This document shows positions 45,948 to 57,265 of a stretch of DNA of 64,000 nucleotides, one piece after another. Both the position numbers and the translations under genes were made by a program. Numbering within the stretch: the stretch's first letter is position 1; every line of letters starts with the position of its first letter. The DNA comes from Euptelea pleiosperma (Eukaryota; Streptophyta; Magnoliopsida; Ranunculales; Eupteleaceae): NCBI GenBank assembly GCA_035048495.1, contig CM068544.1, positions 8,116,138-8,180,137 on the forward strand. The letters run 5' to 3'. The notes beneath the pieces were generated by a model that had not been told where the DNA came from, did no database searches, and was given only the letters and a program-made list of their open reading frames with translations.

Positions 45948-47595
45948 ATGGTCAATACAAGGCGAGGTGGCGGCTAAGCGAGGCAACCCTCACAGATCCA
46001 ACCTACATTAGAGGCAGGACCCTCAAACCCAATAGAAGTTGAGGCATCTACTCCAGATCAGATTGCCATCAGCAGTGCCGATATGTTAAGTACCATTTTA
46101 AATTATGCATGTATTTTTATGGTTTATGGAATAAATGTTATTGTATTTTGACTGAACAGGGTCATGCACGTTTGAAAAAAGAGGAAGGGGGAAAACTACG
46201 AGCATTACACTCAGAAAAAAGAGGCGCGAGGGGGAAAAGCTAGCCATTGACATTCCACCACATCTGATGCGAGCTGTCGGCAACAATGCCCAAGCATTAA
46301 TCACTGAGTTGGGCATTATTGTCAGACAGATGGCCCCACTCCAATATACCAAGTGGAAAGCCATTCCAGACGACATCAAGAAGAAGATGTGACATGCTAT
46401 GAAGGTGTGTCAACTCAAACTTGTGTGTCAACTCAAACAATTCTAGCTAGTTACATTTGATGCTACTAACTTGCATTTGTACGCTTACTTTCTCATATAA
46501 TATTGTGCAACAAAAGTTTACTCTCCAAGATGACCCTCATATCCAAGGAGCTATATATCTACAACTGAATTGTCAATATAGGGATTATCGGCACAGGCTG
46601 CATAAAGATCATTATTGCATGCATGACACTGATGCTATGAGATTGTAGAATTCCCTATTGGGTGTGAGCAATGACGATTGGGTTGCTCTTGTCAATTATT
46701 TTGGATTTGAAGACTATAAGGTGTGAATGCTAATTAAGTTACACTGCTTGCAGTTTCAATCTATCATTCATACGTGTATTGCTTATAACATCGTGGTTCT
46801 TGAATGCAGAAGATGAGCACCTGAAACAAGGAGAATCAGAAAAAATAAAATATTAGACACATTGCTGGGACGAAGGCCTTTTCTTAGATCAGCTATGATA
46901 GTGTAAGTTTCATTTAAAATGTTTAAGGTACTTATGTTATCAAATAAATAATTAAATATAATAACTTGTGTAATGACAGCGTGATCCTGAGACAGGGGAT
47001 GAGCCATCTTGGACTAACATGAGGTTCACCACTCGGTTTAGCAAGAAGAAAAACACTTGGGTTGATTCGAAATCAAATGAAGTCTACGAAAGTTTTTGTG
47101 TCCTTCTCTATTTTCCGATCAATTTTCTTATGTATTACTAAATTGATTGATATTATCATTACTGTTATTTGTTTCCAAATATAAGAGGAGCTTAAGAAGT
47201 TAGAGTCTCAGCCATTGGAGGAGGGTGATGCCCCCATGACCGAGGATCAGAGGTTTATCACAGTGCTTGGACTAGAGCGGTCAGGATATATACGTGGTCG
47301 TGGGGCTGGACCGAAGCCCACAACATCAACAGCTGGGCAGTGGATTCGTGCGCAGCTAGAGAGGGAGAATGAGGAGTTTAGAAGACAGGCTGAAGTGGAT
47401 AAGAAGCGGTTGGAGTCGTTGGAGAAAGATAATGCAGAGTTTGGGACACACTTAGAGTCCCTAGAGTCCCAAGTAGCCTCACAGCAGACACAGGTGCTTG
47501 ATCAGGTGCAGGCCGCGTTCCAGTCCCAGCTTACCACCCTCCTCCAATAGTTCAAAGAGTCGGGGCAAATTCCTATTGCTACTCATTCTGACAGG
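45948..47595 (+). pseudogene. CACTA second gene, Ptta/En/Spm-type (Transposase_24-like), with stops
   Basis: Start MVNTRRGGG at 45,948. Exons are about 45,948-46,086, 46,160-46,404, 46,519-46,721, 46,809-46,901, 46,980-47,091 and 47,189-47,595. Recognisable stretches: LAIDIPPHLMRAVGNNAQAL..VRQMAPL, DDPHIQGAIYLQLN, YRDYRHRLHKDHY, DDWVALVNYFGFEDYK, RDPETGDEPSW, FSKKKNTWVDSKS, and VLGLERSGYIRGRGAGPKP followed by a coiled coil. This matches the plant transposase (Ptta/En/Spm) family, the likely TNPA-like DNA-binding partner. Stops occur at 45,975, about 46,390, in the third and fourth exons, and elsewhere. It follows TNP2 in the same orientation, as usual in CACTA elements. Some exon edges are approximate. 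Confidence 0.8.
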
Positions 47596-48779
47596 GTAAG
47601 ATCCCTTTAATTATAAAGTTAACTATGAAATTTAAAGCATTATTTGTTTGATTGGCTCAAAACCTACACAAACACTTTATTACATTTATACTTTATCTAT
47701 TGTTTCTTCTTATGGATTATTGACACAAATTATTTGTTGATTGCCTTAAAATCAATACAAACACCTTATTACATTTATGTTTTATCTATTTTTCTTCTTA
47801 TGGATTATCAACACAAACACCTCATTGTTTCTACTAGTCGAAGTGTTAAGACTAGCATATATGAATGGTTAGTCGACATTATGGATTATATGGATCTATA
47901 ATTTGTAAATATAAATTGTGTCTATTAGGTGATAATTTTGCAAACGTCAATAAAACAGAGGAGACTCTGTCGAATTTTTTGTAGACATGGTCAATTTCAA
48001 ATTTAAGTCCCAACAAAAATTTGTATCCCAACTCCTAAGGTACTTGGTGATCAAAGATAAAGAAATTTGTTAGTAATGCTTTTCAATATGGGGTCAAATC
48101 GATCTCAGATTGCCACAGGATTTATCTATTGTATGTTTTGGCTACTATGAAAAATCAAAGTGTTTTAAATTCTCCCGAAAATGAGTGGTGTAGAACTACC
48201 TAGTATGTAACCTATGTTTATTTCTGGAATGAAATGAATGGCTAGTCGGCATTAGGGAATGTATAAATCTTTAATTCAATTTATAAATTATTTCTATCAG
48301 GTGATAATTTTTTAAACATCAATAAAACAGATGAGACTTTAGCGAAATTTCTGTAGGCATAGTCAACTCCAAAGTTTAGAGCTTGCTTTTTAAACTTAGA
48401 ATTGTTAATTATTTTTAATTTATCACATATATATCATATGTTATATCTTTGGATAATATCTAATCATATTTTAGTTTTTTATTTGCAGGCAAGCAGAGAC
48501 ATATGTCGCAGAGCTTCTCAAAAATCCAATGATCGTGATCATTTTAATTGTATTTTTTGTTATGACGGCGTACATATAGTTTAGTTATATTTTTTGTTAT
48601 GACGACGTACATATAGTTTAGTTGTATGTTTTGTTATGATGACGTACATATAGTTTGGCTGTATTTATGAATGAATATTTAACTTAAGCAAATTAACTTT
48701 GAAATTATGTTTCAGTGGTCGGTGGTGATTGGATTTTTATATTGGTATTTTATATATAATGAAAATTTTCTTATTTTTG
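47596..48779. repeat. AT-rich CACTA interior with local duplications
   Basis: A segment of about 90 bp (TTTATTACATTTAT..CTTCTTATGGATTAT) is repeated in tandem near 47,645-47,820. A 140-bp segment (ATGGTTAGTCGACATTA..GGTGATAATTTT..GACATGGTCAA) at 47,865-48,005 recurs, diverged, at 48,235-48,375. Three 37-bp units (TTATGACGACGTACATATAG) lie at 48,556-48,665. No gene seen. Confidence 0.65.
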
Positions 48780-49374
48780 GCGATATTTAGTTGCAGCTAA
48801 ACATAAAGGTGTTTTAACCGTGACTAGAAGTCGCCACTAAAACTACGACACCGAACACTTTTGTACGATATGTAGTTGTAGCTAAACATAAAGTTGTTTT
48901 TATAACCGCGACTATTAGTTGTCACTAAAACTACGATACCAATCACTATGCTGGCGATACATAGTTGCAACTAAACATAAAAAGTATTAACCGCAACGAT
49001 ACTGAACCCGTTAGTGGCAATATATAATTGCAGCTAAATGTTTTTATTTTTGCCACGAGTCGATATCGCCACTAAAAACTACGTTCAGTTTATACTTTAG
49101 TGGCGATTTGTACCTTTAGTGACAATAATTTGATTTAATTAGCGACAATATGACGCGTGGCTAAATTCTTTATTTTAGTGACGATAACAATGGCGCACCT
49201 AAAAGGTTGTCTTTTAGTGGCGATATCATTAAGTTGTCACTAAAACATTTAGCCACAGTACTTTCCGCGGTGGCGTAGTGGCGGTGAAAATGTCGCCACT
49301 AAAAGATTTAGTGGCGACTTTTAGGCATGTAGCCGCGACAAAAATCGCAGCTAAAAGGCAGATTTCTTGTAGTG
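48780..49374. repeat. CACTA right subterminal repeat array
   Basis: GTCGCCACTAAA, TTTAGTGGCGAT and GATATATAGTTGCAGCTAAA-type motifs repeat densely in both orientations up to the TIR. It corresponds to the array at the left end. Confidence 0.8.
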
Positions 49375-51830
49375 ACAGTTTCCTCAATGAATCCTGATGT
49401 CGGATAAGACTTTCGAGGGAAACGAATGCTGTTGCAAATCTAGTGATACCAGGACATAACAAGTCTCTATCATCAGTGAATGTCTTCATCAAATTCACTA
49501 ACTTTGTGTTGTTGTATATAAAAAAAGTTATTTTTCGTCCATCTTTGATGGTATCACTGATTCGTTTTGTCTTTTCAATATCCTCAAGTATTTGGTCAAT
49601 GTAGTGTGCTGCACATGGACTCCAATATAAATGGTGCCTCTTTTTCATCAACCCTAGCCTTGCACGCTTAAATGAAGCTTCGTTGTCCGTCACAATTTGG
49701 ACAACATTCTCTTCTCCTACCTCATCGACCATCTTATCCATTAACTCGAGAATGTAACTCGAAGTTTTATCTTTCTCAGATGTATCTACTAACTTGAGAA
49801 ATATCATGTCTTTATCACAGTAAACCATAAAATTTATGATAGACTTCTTAGTTTTGGAAGTCCATTCATCGCACATCAATGTGCATCCAAATTTTGGCCA
49901 TTTCTTCTTTTTGCCATTTATATATTCATTCAGTGACGATATTTATGTTCCTCTTCAGTAGGAATATCGATATTCTCTTCCTCAACCTCTTCTCTTCCAC
50001 TATTACTACTCCCAACTCATTTGATCTTTCTCGTAATTCATTTCTTCTTCTTTACTTAGCAGCCTTCATCTGTTTTGTTGACCGCAAATGGTTTGTGATC
50101 AACAATCTCAATTCTCTAAAAGCTTTGGGACAAGCTGTTACATCTCCCGATTAGGCAACAAGATATTGTTTCAATCTTGTAACCCCCCCCCCCATATATT
50201 ATCTTGTCACAATAATTGCATTTAACAATCTTTTTATTGCCTCCAATTGCAACACAATGGTCCCACCCAATATCTTGTCCTCTCGGCATGCATATTTTAC
50301 AATTTTTGTTTATAGAACACTTGAGGTAAGCCTACTATAATGCCACATTAATCTTAAGATAACAAAAGAGTTAATAACAGAATATTCATTAAATATATTG
50401 TATAAGCCCTAATCATTCAATAATCATCCAACAAGAATATCTTATATAAGCCCTAATCATCAAATATATTTTTCGAAAGCCCTAATCGTCCAATAAGAAT
50501 ATCAAAGCCCTAATCATTTCATGTAAACGTCCTGACTATTTCATGTAAATGCCCTAATCATAGTATGAAGAATTATTCAAAATATTTTACATTTTAGAAA
50601 AAGCAAATGAATATACAAACAAATACAAGGCATGCGCCTACGAGCAATGTCATACATGGTCATTCAGATATATAATCCTACAACACTATTGTATGGAGTG
50701 AAAACTTAGAGCATATGCTCTTGTGACTACTGGGACATGGGATTCTTGAATGCAAGTCAAAAGACATAAACAGTTCAAACCCAAACCCAAAAGGTGTACT
50801 AGTTTAGAATCCAAGAACAATTCTTGCTTGTGGAATTCAACGAGAAATATCGCGTACCTATTACATTAATACAACTAAATGTAACACAAAATGCCATCAT
50901 GTAGTAGAAGAAAAACTTGTCAATCAACACAGAGACATAGAAATATCTCTAGATTTTTAGTAAAACAAATGTATTTTACTAAAACAAATAAGAAAAAATA
51001 AAAAAATTTGCCATTTTCATAAAAAATGAACCTAATCTCAAGATTGTTTGTAAGATTTATGGAAAAATAAAAATATACTAAGAGCTCTTCAAAAGTAAAA
51101 CAAAAAATAATAACATGAAAAACTATTTAAAACATTTCACATTTTGTTAAAAATAAATAAAAAACCAAAAAATAAAAAGAAAAATAAAGATTTTTTCAAA
51201 TATTTTGCATACATCATGCAAAACTTAGTACTAGATCATACACAAGTTTTGTTCACAAATAATAAAAAATTTTAAAATACATGTATTTTACAAAAAAAAA
51301 AAAACAAAAATTTTTTTTTTTGCCATTTTTCATAAAAAAAAAAAAAATGAACCTAATCTTAAGATTTTTGCAAGATTTAAAGAAAAATAAAAGTATAATA
51401 AGATTAAAAAGAAGATATACCTGGATCTTGCCGGATCTCGTCAGAACTCACTGGATTTTCACCAAAACTTGAAGAAATTTGAACTTCAAGCTTTGATCTT
51501 CACGGATCTAAGCATTTTGAAGGTAGATCTAGCTTTTTATGCTATTTTCGGGTTTCAAGATGGGTTAGAGGAGGAAACGGGAGAGGAAAATGGAAGAAAA
51601 AGTGAAAAAAAAAGGTTTTATATAACACTTTACCGCTGGTTCGACTCGCGAGTCGAACCGGTCAACTCGCCCGGATTGGGTGATCCAACCGATCTTGTCA
51701 TTGGATTGGGCGATCCACTGTGATACGCGACAAACATTGGATCTTTGTCTTGGGATTCTCAGATCCCGAGACGGATCGCTCGATCCAACTCGGGATTGCC
51801 CGATTCTTTGAAGCTTGCACCCTAAACTAA

Positions 51831-52129
51831 ATCATAGGGTCTATAATTGTTGAATTCTTCAATATCGAGTCAAAGTCATTAGATCTTGTGGTCACTATGG
51901 ACCACACTATCCAAGGTCAATCTCGTCGATCGGGATGGCCCCATTGATCCATCATGGGTCTGCTAGAATGGTGGTAGAATTCACAACAACTTAATACTCC
52001 GATTATTGATGCATAATGAATCCAAACCCCAATATGAGGCCCATGTGTGGATCTCCAAATGGGCTCAAGGTCTCCTAAAAGGGTTTGAAAAGCCCATTAA
52101 AAAATTTGGTATTATAGGGTGCTAGTTGG
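51831..52129. other. Short intergenic stretch
   Basis: Nothing recognisable between the hAT end and the LINE fragment. Confidence 0.35.
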
Positions 52130-52610
52130 TGAGCTTGCTTTATGATTTTCTTTCCCATCACCCCATTCTAAACTCGTTTCTTTGCACCAACATTTGGAAA
52201 TCCAAAGCTCCAACAAAAATTTGATTCTTTGCTTGGCGCACCTCCTTAAATAATTACTCACTGTTGAAAACTTGATTGCTAGGAAGTGGATTTTGGTTAT
52301 TTTAATTTGTGTTATGTGCAAGACTAATTGGGAAAATACATACCATCTTTTTCTACATTGTGACTTTGCCACTCAAATCTAGTCCATCTTTCTAACTCAA
52401 GTGAGCCTCCTTCGAGTTATGTCGGAGTCTATTGGAGTTTTATTGGGTGGATGGCCCATGATTGATCTCTCAATTAGGGGGAATGTCACATGGAGGATGG
52501 TGCCTTTTACTATTGTTTGGGCTTATGGATGGAGAGGAATGGGAGGGTATTTAAAGGAGAAGAAAGTTCTATTCATGACACTAATTATCATCAAGGCATT
52601 CCCCTATAGC
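52130..52610 (+). pseudogene. LINE fragment with zf-RVT domain
   Basis: A frame with several stops gives KAPTKI.FFAW and then ICVMCKTNWENTYHLFLHCDFATQI. That is the CxxC...HxxxxC zf-RVT motif found at the C-terminus of plant LINE reverse transcriptases. WRMVPFTIVWAYGWRG follows. Frameshifts and stops show it is dead. Confidence 0.75.
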
Positions 52611-53089
52611 TAGGGCAACCAATTTGAGAAGAACTTTCTTTAGCGATATTATTTTCAGGTTTGATGCTTTGCCATTGAGATAGCCTAGTGTTGATGTTTT
52701 TATTACTTTTGCTTGTTGATTTTGCTTTTGGTGTTTTTGTTGTTGTTTTTCTTCTCTTCGCTTCATTTGTATTATCCTCTTTTATTTTTTTGAGATATTT
52801 TGACTTTATCCAAACAAAATTATACTACGTGATATTTTCGGGGTGTTTGATGTCCAGGGTTCCACATTAAAAGTTTTTTTTTCTTGCTGTGAACTATGGG
52901 CGCAAATCCTATAAGAGGTCAATCTATCTCTCAAAAGCCCCAAAAAAACCTTGGGTGTTTGGTAATGAGTTTAAATCTACTGCATTGCATATGGAAGCCA
53001 TATTAAATCGCGTTTTGGTTGGCCATGACTCTATGGAGTGCATAGTTACATTTATGGAAATGGTGTTGTTTTAAATTACTAGGGGACGC

Positions 53090-53960
53090 CGCCACATGCG
53101 ATGCACATGCAACTTACATATGGCACACTATTAGAGATCACTGACCGTATGGATGTTTGGTCCATCCCTAGGTGGAGCCACATGCAAAAATCAGCATGAT
53201 TAGTGATTTCTAAGCATTCTATTGGAGTTGTTTTCATGGGTGGATTTTTAATCGTAGATTTTGAGCATTATTAAAGGTTGAAGATCATTGAATGGCATGG
53301 GAAATAATTAGTTCATCTAGGGGTAATATTGAAGCTTATAAGAAGATTTTGTAAGTTGAGGATAGGTAGGCAAATGAGTGGAACATTGACGATGACGTCC
53401 CTCATCAAAGATGACAAGGAACCACAATATGAGACACATGACACACTCATAGAGATCACTAACCATATGGATCTTTGGCCCATCCCCGTCTAGATCTACA
53501 TACCAAAATTCAGCCTAATTAGTAATTTCTATCCATTGGAATAGAGTCGTTTTCATGATTTATTTTTAACTGTGGATGTTGAGAATTAATTGGTTACTTA
53601 GATCCGAAGGTTAAAAAATCACTACTTAGGCAGATTTTTGGTATGTAGGTCCACCTAAGGATGGAAGAAACATTCATACGATGAGTGTCCTCTAAGAGTG
53701 TGCCACATGGCTCATGTTGTGGTTAGTTATAAACCTACATTTTTTTGTTAGCTTGACGTGAGATGTGAATAAGTTTTTTACTTATTTTTTCTTATTGGAG
53801 ACTACCTTTAATGAGCGAGCACACCAAAAGATCAATGACCCCTACTAAATGAATAACCTAAAGAAAACAAATGAACAAAATAAGGCATTTTTGAAAATTT
53901 TGAGACATTTTGGCATAACACAAAAAAGGCCTTTGCTCTTTAAATAGTAGATTAGGGGTG
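53090..53960. repeat. Segmental repeat unit 1 (about 870 bp, contains fold-back MITE halves)
   Basis: Matches 55,360-56,226 throughout: ACATGCACATGCA start, two blocks with CATATGGATCTTTGGCCCATCCC, a palindromic MITE at about 53,427-53,720, then AATGAGCGAGCACACCAAAAG, and the end CTCTTTAAATAGTAG. Identity is moderate, so the duplication is not recent. Confidence 0.7.
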
Positions 53961-53961
53961 T

Positions 53962-55020
53962 TGATATTCGCTTAAAAGTGCGAATTTTCCACTGTTATCT
54001 TCTAAGCGTTTTCACACTCTCCTACGTTAAAATGCTCTATTTATCTACTTTTTTACGTAAGAGTCTCTTTGGTTGAGTAGAACACACTTTTCTAGACGAA
54101 ATGGTATATTTGCATGCATTAAACACATTTTTGGAAGTCTAGACATTGAGTCATTCTGATAAAGTCTCATTACGCGCTTCTTCTGTCGCAGGAAACCCCG
54201 ATGGGATAATTCTCGAGACTTGCGGGCCCACATCAATCACGAAAGCCTATTATCAAAGCTTAAAGAGCCCACAAGCTATGACTAGAAGATATGAGCCAAA
54301 GAGTCGGCCCAAAGAACAAGAGAGTGGGTGAGCCGATGACTAAGAGATGGACCAAAGCATTTAAAGCCACATGAACTGACAAGAAATGATGATCTGCACT
54401 ACTGGTGAAGCATGAGGAGGGACACAGAAACCCGATTGGAGAATTTTAGGGATTGTGGGCCCACAATTGAGCCTTTGATCAAAGCATAGAGAGCCAGTGG
54501 ACCAAGACAAGGAGATGTTGGTGAAAGACGGGAAGAGCCAGAGAGTCAGAAAAGCCTGAGAGAAAATCAAGAGAGAAAGAAAGACAAACCCTCAAAGAAG
54601 TAACTAAGGAGATTAAAGCCTATCAACTAATACAATATGAGGACTTGTTCAGTTGGTAACGCATGCAGAAGACCAAGTCAAAGACTAGGGTTCAAGACCC
54701 TCTGCTAGCATTTTCTCTTTAATTTTGTAATATTTTCTCTCTCCTCTCTCTAGATCCTCGTAAATCCAAATCATCCGATCCTCCCTCCTCACTCAGTCAC
54801 TCATCCTACAGTCTACCTTGGCCGATCTCCACCGCCCGATAATCTGTCCGATCATCACCATCCTCGTCTACCGTCTGATCTCCAGTAGATCATCCATCCA
54901 ACCATCGTCAAATATCCATAATCTCCCATCATACCCATTGAATTCTCCTAATTCACATCATCTGCTTAAATCATCCAGTCATCAGGCCAACGGACTCAAA
55001 TTTGGGCCAACGTAGAATCT
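53962..55020 (+). mobile_element. Tat-like LTR fragment between the segmental repeats
   Basis: It starts TGATATTCGCTTAAAAGTGC and follows the LTR start of the other Tat-like copies through GGAAACCCCGATGGGA and the tRNA-like module (54,640-54,715). Similarity fades after about 54,780 and the LTR end module is missing. A flank of about 45 bp (GCCTTTGCTCTTTAAATAGTAG) occurs at both 53,920 and 55,318. Confidence 0.65.
54640..54715 (+). ncRNA. tRNA-like A/B-box module inside LTR (copy 5)
   Basis: The best preserved copy. TTGTTCAGTTGGTAACGC resembles a D-arm and A box. 32 bases later CTAGGGTTCAAGACCCTCTG gives a T-arm with loop TTCAAGA. An acceptor stem and a normal anticodon arm are not convincing, so this is not annotated as a tRNA gene. 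Confidence 0.55.
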
Positions 55021-55359
55021 ACAGTTGATGGAAATCAAAGGTAGTGGGCTGTAATTGGAGATCTTGAGCGCATATTACAAAAATGAAAGAAGGAAAGAAT
55101 TTCAAACGCTAAATTCATGAATGCAAAAGAAGAGAATTTTTGGTAGTGTGGCTTAAAAAGTAATATATTTTAAAGAGATTGATTTTTGAAAAGAAAATGG
55201 ATTTAAAGAAATATTTTCTTTTAAAAATGGAAGATGTTTTCTTTTAGAAACCAAAACATTTTTAGAGGAAAGGGGCACAAGAGTGACACATGGGTGTTAT
55301 TTTAGAAAGAACACAAAAATGGCCTTTGCTCTTTAAATAGTAGATTAGGGGTGTCACAT

Positions 55360-56226
55360 GCACATGCACGTGGAAACACCTTACACGTGGCACACTCTTA
55401 GAGATCGCTGACCATATGTTTGGCTCATCCCTAAGTGGACCCACATGCGAATAAAAGTGATTTCTAAGCATGCGATTGGAGTCGTTTTCGTGGGTTGATT
55501 TTAATCACAGATTGTGAGCATTATTTTTGGGAATAATTAAGATCCAAAGGTTTATCACTAAATGGTGTAATTAGGACTTCATCTAGGGGTAGTATTGAAG
55601 CTTAACGAAAGAGCTCATTAATGAGCTTTTGTACATTGAGGATAGGTTCGTAAAAGGAGTTTAAAACTTTGATAATGACCCCCTTCATCAATGATGACGA
55701 GGAACCCCAACATGAGACATGTGGCATACTCATAAAGATCAGTGACTGTATGAATCTTTGGCCCATCCCTAGTTGGATCTACATACCAAAATTCAGCTTG
55801 ATCAATAATTTCTATCCATTGGATTATAGTCATATTCATGATTTATTTTAATCATGGATTTTGAGAATTAATTGGGTTACTCAAATCTAAAGGTTAGAAA
55901 TCACTAATCAAGCTGATTTTTGGTATGTAGGTCCACCTAGGGATGGAACAAACATCCATATGATCAATGTGCTCTAAGAGTGTGCCATGTGGTTCATATT
56001 GCGGTCCATCATAAACGTACGTTTTATTTTAATTGTCAGCCTGACGTAAGAAGAGATGAAGTATGAAGACTGCATTTAATGAGTACACCAAAAGACTTAA
56101 GGACCCGTTCTAAATGAATAACTTAAGAGAAAATAAATGAACAAAGTAAGGGCTCTTTGAAAATTTTGGGGCATTTTGGCTTAAAGCAAGAAAGGCCTTC
56201 GCTCTTTAAATAGTAGAATAGGTGTT
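55360..56226. repeat. Segmental repeat unit 2
   Basis: Second copy of the 53,090-53,960 unit, including its fold-back MITE (about 55,700-56,005) and terminal CTCTTTAAATAGTAG. Confidence 0.7.
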
Positions 56227-56229
56227 GGG

Positions 56230-57265
56230 TTGGACATGCTTATAAAATATCTATATAACGGTTGTCTCCCCCTCTAATCCGGCTTCATAAAGGATGGCCG
56301 AGATCTTATCACACCACATGGATGGTGGATCTCAGCCACTCACACCCAATTTTAACAAACACTTTGTTAATGAGTGCCGTTGGCACGGGTCACCTACTAT
56401 TTACCTACATATAAGGAATGAAATTGGTTGGATTTACATATAGCCCAAGGGTCAGGCTCATGAGCCCCACTTTTTATGCCTCGAGAGGGGTGTTACCATT
56501 AAAACCGATTGAAATGGCCAAGGGCAAAAATGGAAAAAATATATTTTAATGATTTTAACGGAAAAAAGTGGTGATGAAATTCAAATTTTAAAATTTGAAA
56601 TTTAAAAAGGAAAATAGAATTTAACGGAAATTTAATGGTTTTCTTATACCCCTCTTATCTTATATGGCTTCAATAATGAGTGGCGGAGATCCACTATGCT
56701 TCATATTAATGGTTGAGATTAACTCCCACCCGATTTTGACAAACACTTTGTGGGAAAGTGCCGTGGGCACGGGCCACCCACGCATATATCAAGACAACTC
56801 AGTTGTATTCTCTTATCTTATCCATCCATCTAATGCGGACGGTTAGATTTCAGCCACCCAATCCGCCTCATTTGACCTCAATTTATTCAAAATTTAAATT
56901 TCAACACCATTATTTTTTGTTATTTCTGTTATTTTCCTATTTCTCCGTCTGTGCGTTACAATCCGTTATAACAGCAGTTATAATGGAAAAAATGGTAACA
57001 CTCTAGTCCGTTATACCGTTTGAGTGCCGAAGGCACCCAATTTTCGCAAACGCTTTTGTCGGAGAGTGCCGTGGGCACGGGCCATTTACTATTCTATATA
57101 ACAAGACACATTGGTTGTCTCCCTCCTTATACTTCCTCTTATAAGCATCAACAAAGAAGGGCCGAGATCTAATCCTCCTCAAAATGGACGGTGGATCTCC
57201 GCCACTCACCTGATTTCAGCAAATTCTTTGTCAAGGAGTGCCGATGGCACGGGGCACCCACTAGT
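56230..57265 (+). mobile_element. Tandem cluster of short Helitron-like units
   Basis: Four closely spaced 3' ends have a GTGCC-nnn-GGCAC hairpin followed by GGG and CACCTACTAT, CCACGC, ATTTACTAT or CACCCACTAG (near 56,375, 56,757, 57,066 and 57,236). The 3-base loop varies (GTT, GTG, GTG, GAT) while the stem is conserved. Units begin TCTATATAAC or similar and contain GGCTTCAT..GGCCGAGATC and CACCCGATTTTGACAAACACTTTG. No Rep/helicase coding. These are non-autonomous derivatives inserted next to each other. Confidence 0.6.

Larger units (their letters stand above)
26108..49374 (+). mobile_element. CACTA (En/Spm) transposon, 23.3 kb, inserted in the hAT gene
   Basis: The left end is CACTATAAGAAATG (26,108) and the right end is CATTTCTTGTAGTG-like (GATTTCTTGTAGTG, ending 49,374). 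The 3-bp TSD ACA flanks it at 26,105-26,107 and 49,375-49,377. CACTA ends, 3-bp TSD, dense subterminal repeats and two En/Spm-type genes in plus orientation (43,637-45,760; 45,948-47,595) all agree. Without the 13.65-kb Gypsy insertion it is about 9.6 kb. The N-terminal half of TNP2 is missing and both genes have stops, so it is non-autonomous. The DUF659 part of the hAT gene reads on the minus strand, opposite to the CACTA genes. Confidence 0.93.
24251..50289 (-). pseudogene. hAT transposase (BED zinc finger, DUF659, hAT dimerisation domain), disrupted
   Basis: Read on the minus strand. A BED zinc finger starts at ATG 50,289 (GWDHCVAIGG, KCNYC). An 11-G run (about 50,183-50,193) shifts the frame, and an in-frame TAA follows. 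The DUF659 part is 49,930-49,375 (MCDEWTSKTKKSIINF, VTDNEASFKRA, YWSPCAAHYIDQIL). The CACTA insertion interrupts at RKL. The gene resumes at 26,107 with FILDEWKEL and PLVKVLKVVD to a GTAAGC donor near 25,780. A small exon near 25,704-25,570 has stops in place of two residues (AYFLIS, DIRTSLKKVI, PDMDSVGEA). Another exon (25,488-25,411) has FGDPLAQKI. The last exon (25,335-24,251) holds the dimerisation motif WWYSYGES..LQKIAIKVLSQTCSSSGFERNWS and RNRL. After that come an acidic and Gly-rich tail, a TGA at 24,728, FDARLTDLDKRVRG, a frameshift, and a YDYGQ-rich end. Inactive. Confidence 0.88.
23430..51830 (-). mobile_element. hAT transposon carrying a decayed transposase gene, split by a CACTA element
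   Basis: The transposase gene (24,251-50,289, minus) is flanked by inverted subterminal sequence. CAATCCCGAGTTGGAT followed by ATCCCGAGAC is found on the plus strand near 23,482, and the equivalent on the minus strand near 51,800. The inferred right terminus on the minus strand is AGGGTGCAAGC, and the left end reads AGGATGAAAG. A clean 8-bp TSD was not found, so limits are approximate. Without the CACTA insertion the element would be about 5 kb, a normal size for an autonomous hAT. The stretch 23,525-24,240 is an A-rich non-coding 3' part. The stretch 50,290-51,830 is AT-rich 5' DNA. Confidence 0.65.

Noticed and set aside
47644..47901. Hydrophobic 85-aa frame (possible membrane protein)
   Set aside because: AT-rich tandem duplication in the CACTA interior; hydrophobicity follows from T-rich codons.
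54640..54715. Possible genuine tRNA gene
   Set aside because: D- and T-arm-like parts are good, but no convincing acceptor stem or normal anticodon arm. It recurs only inside LTRs, so it is called a tRNA-like module.
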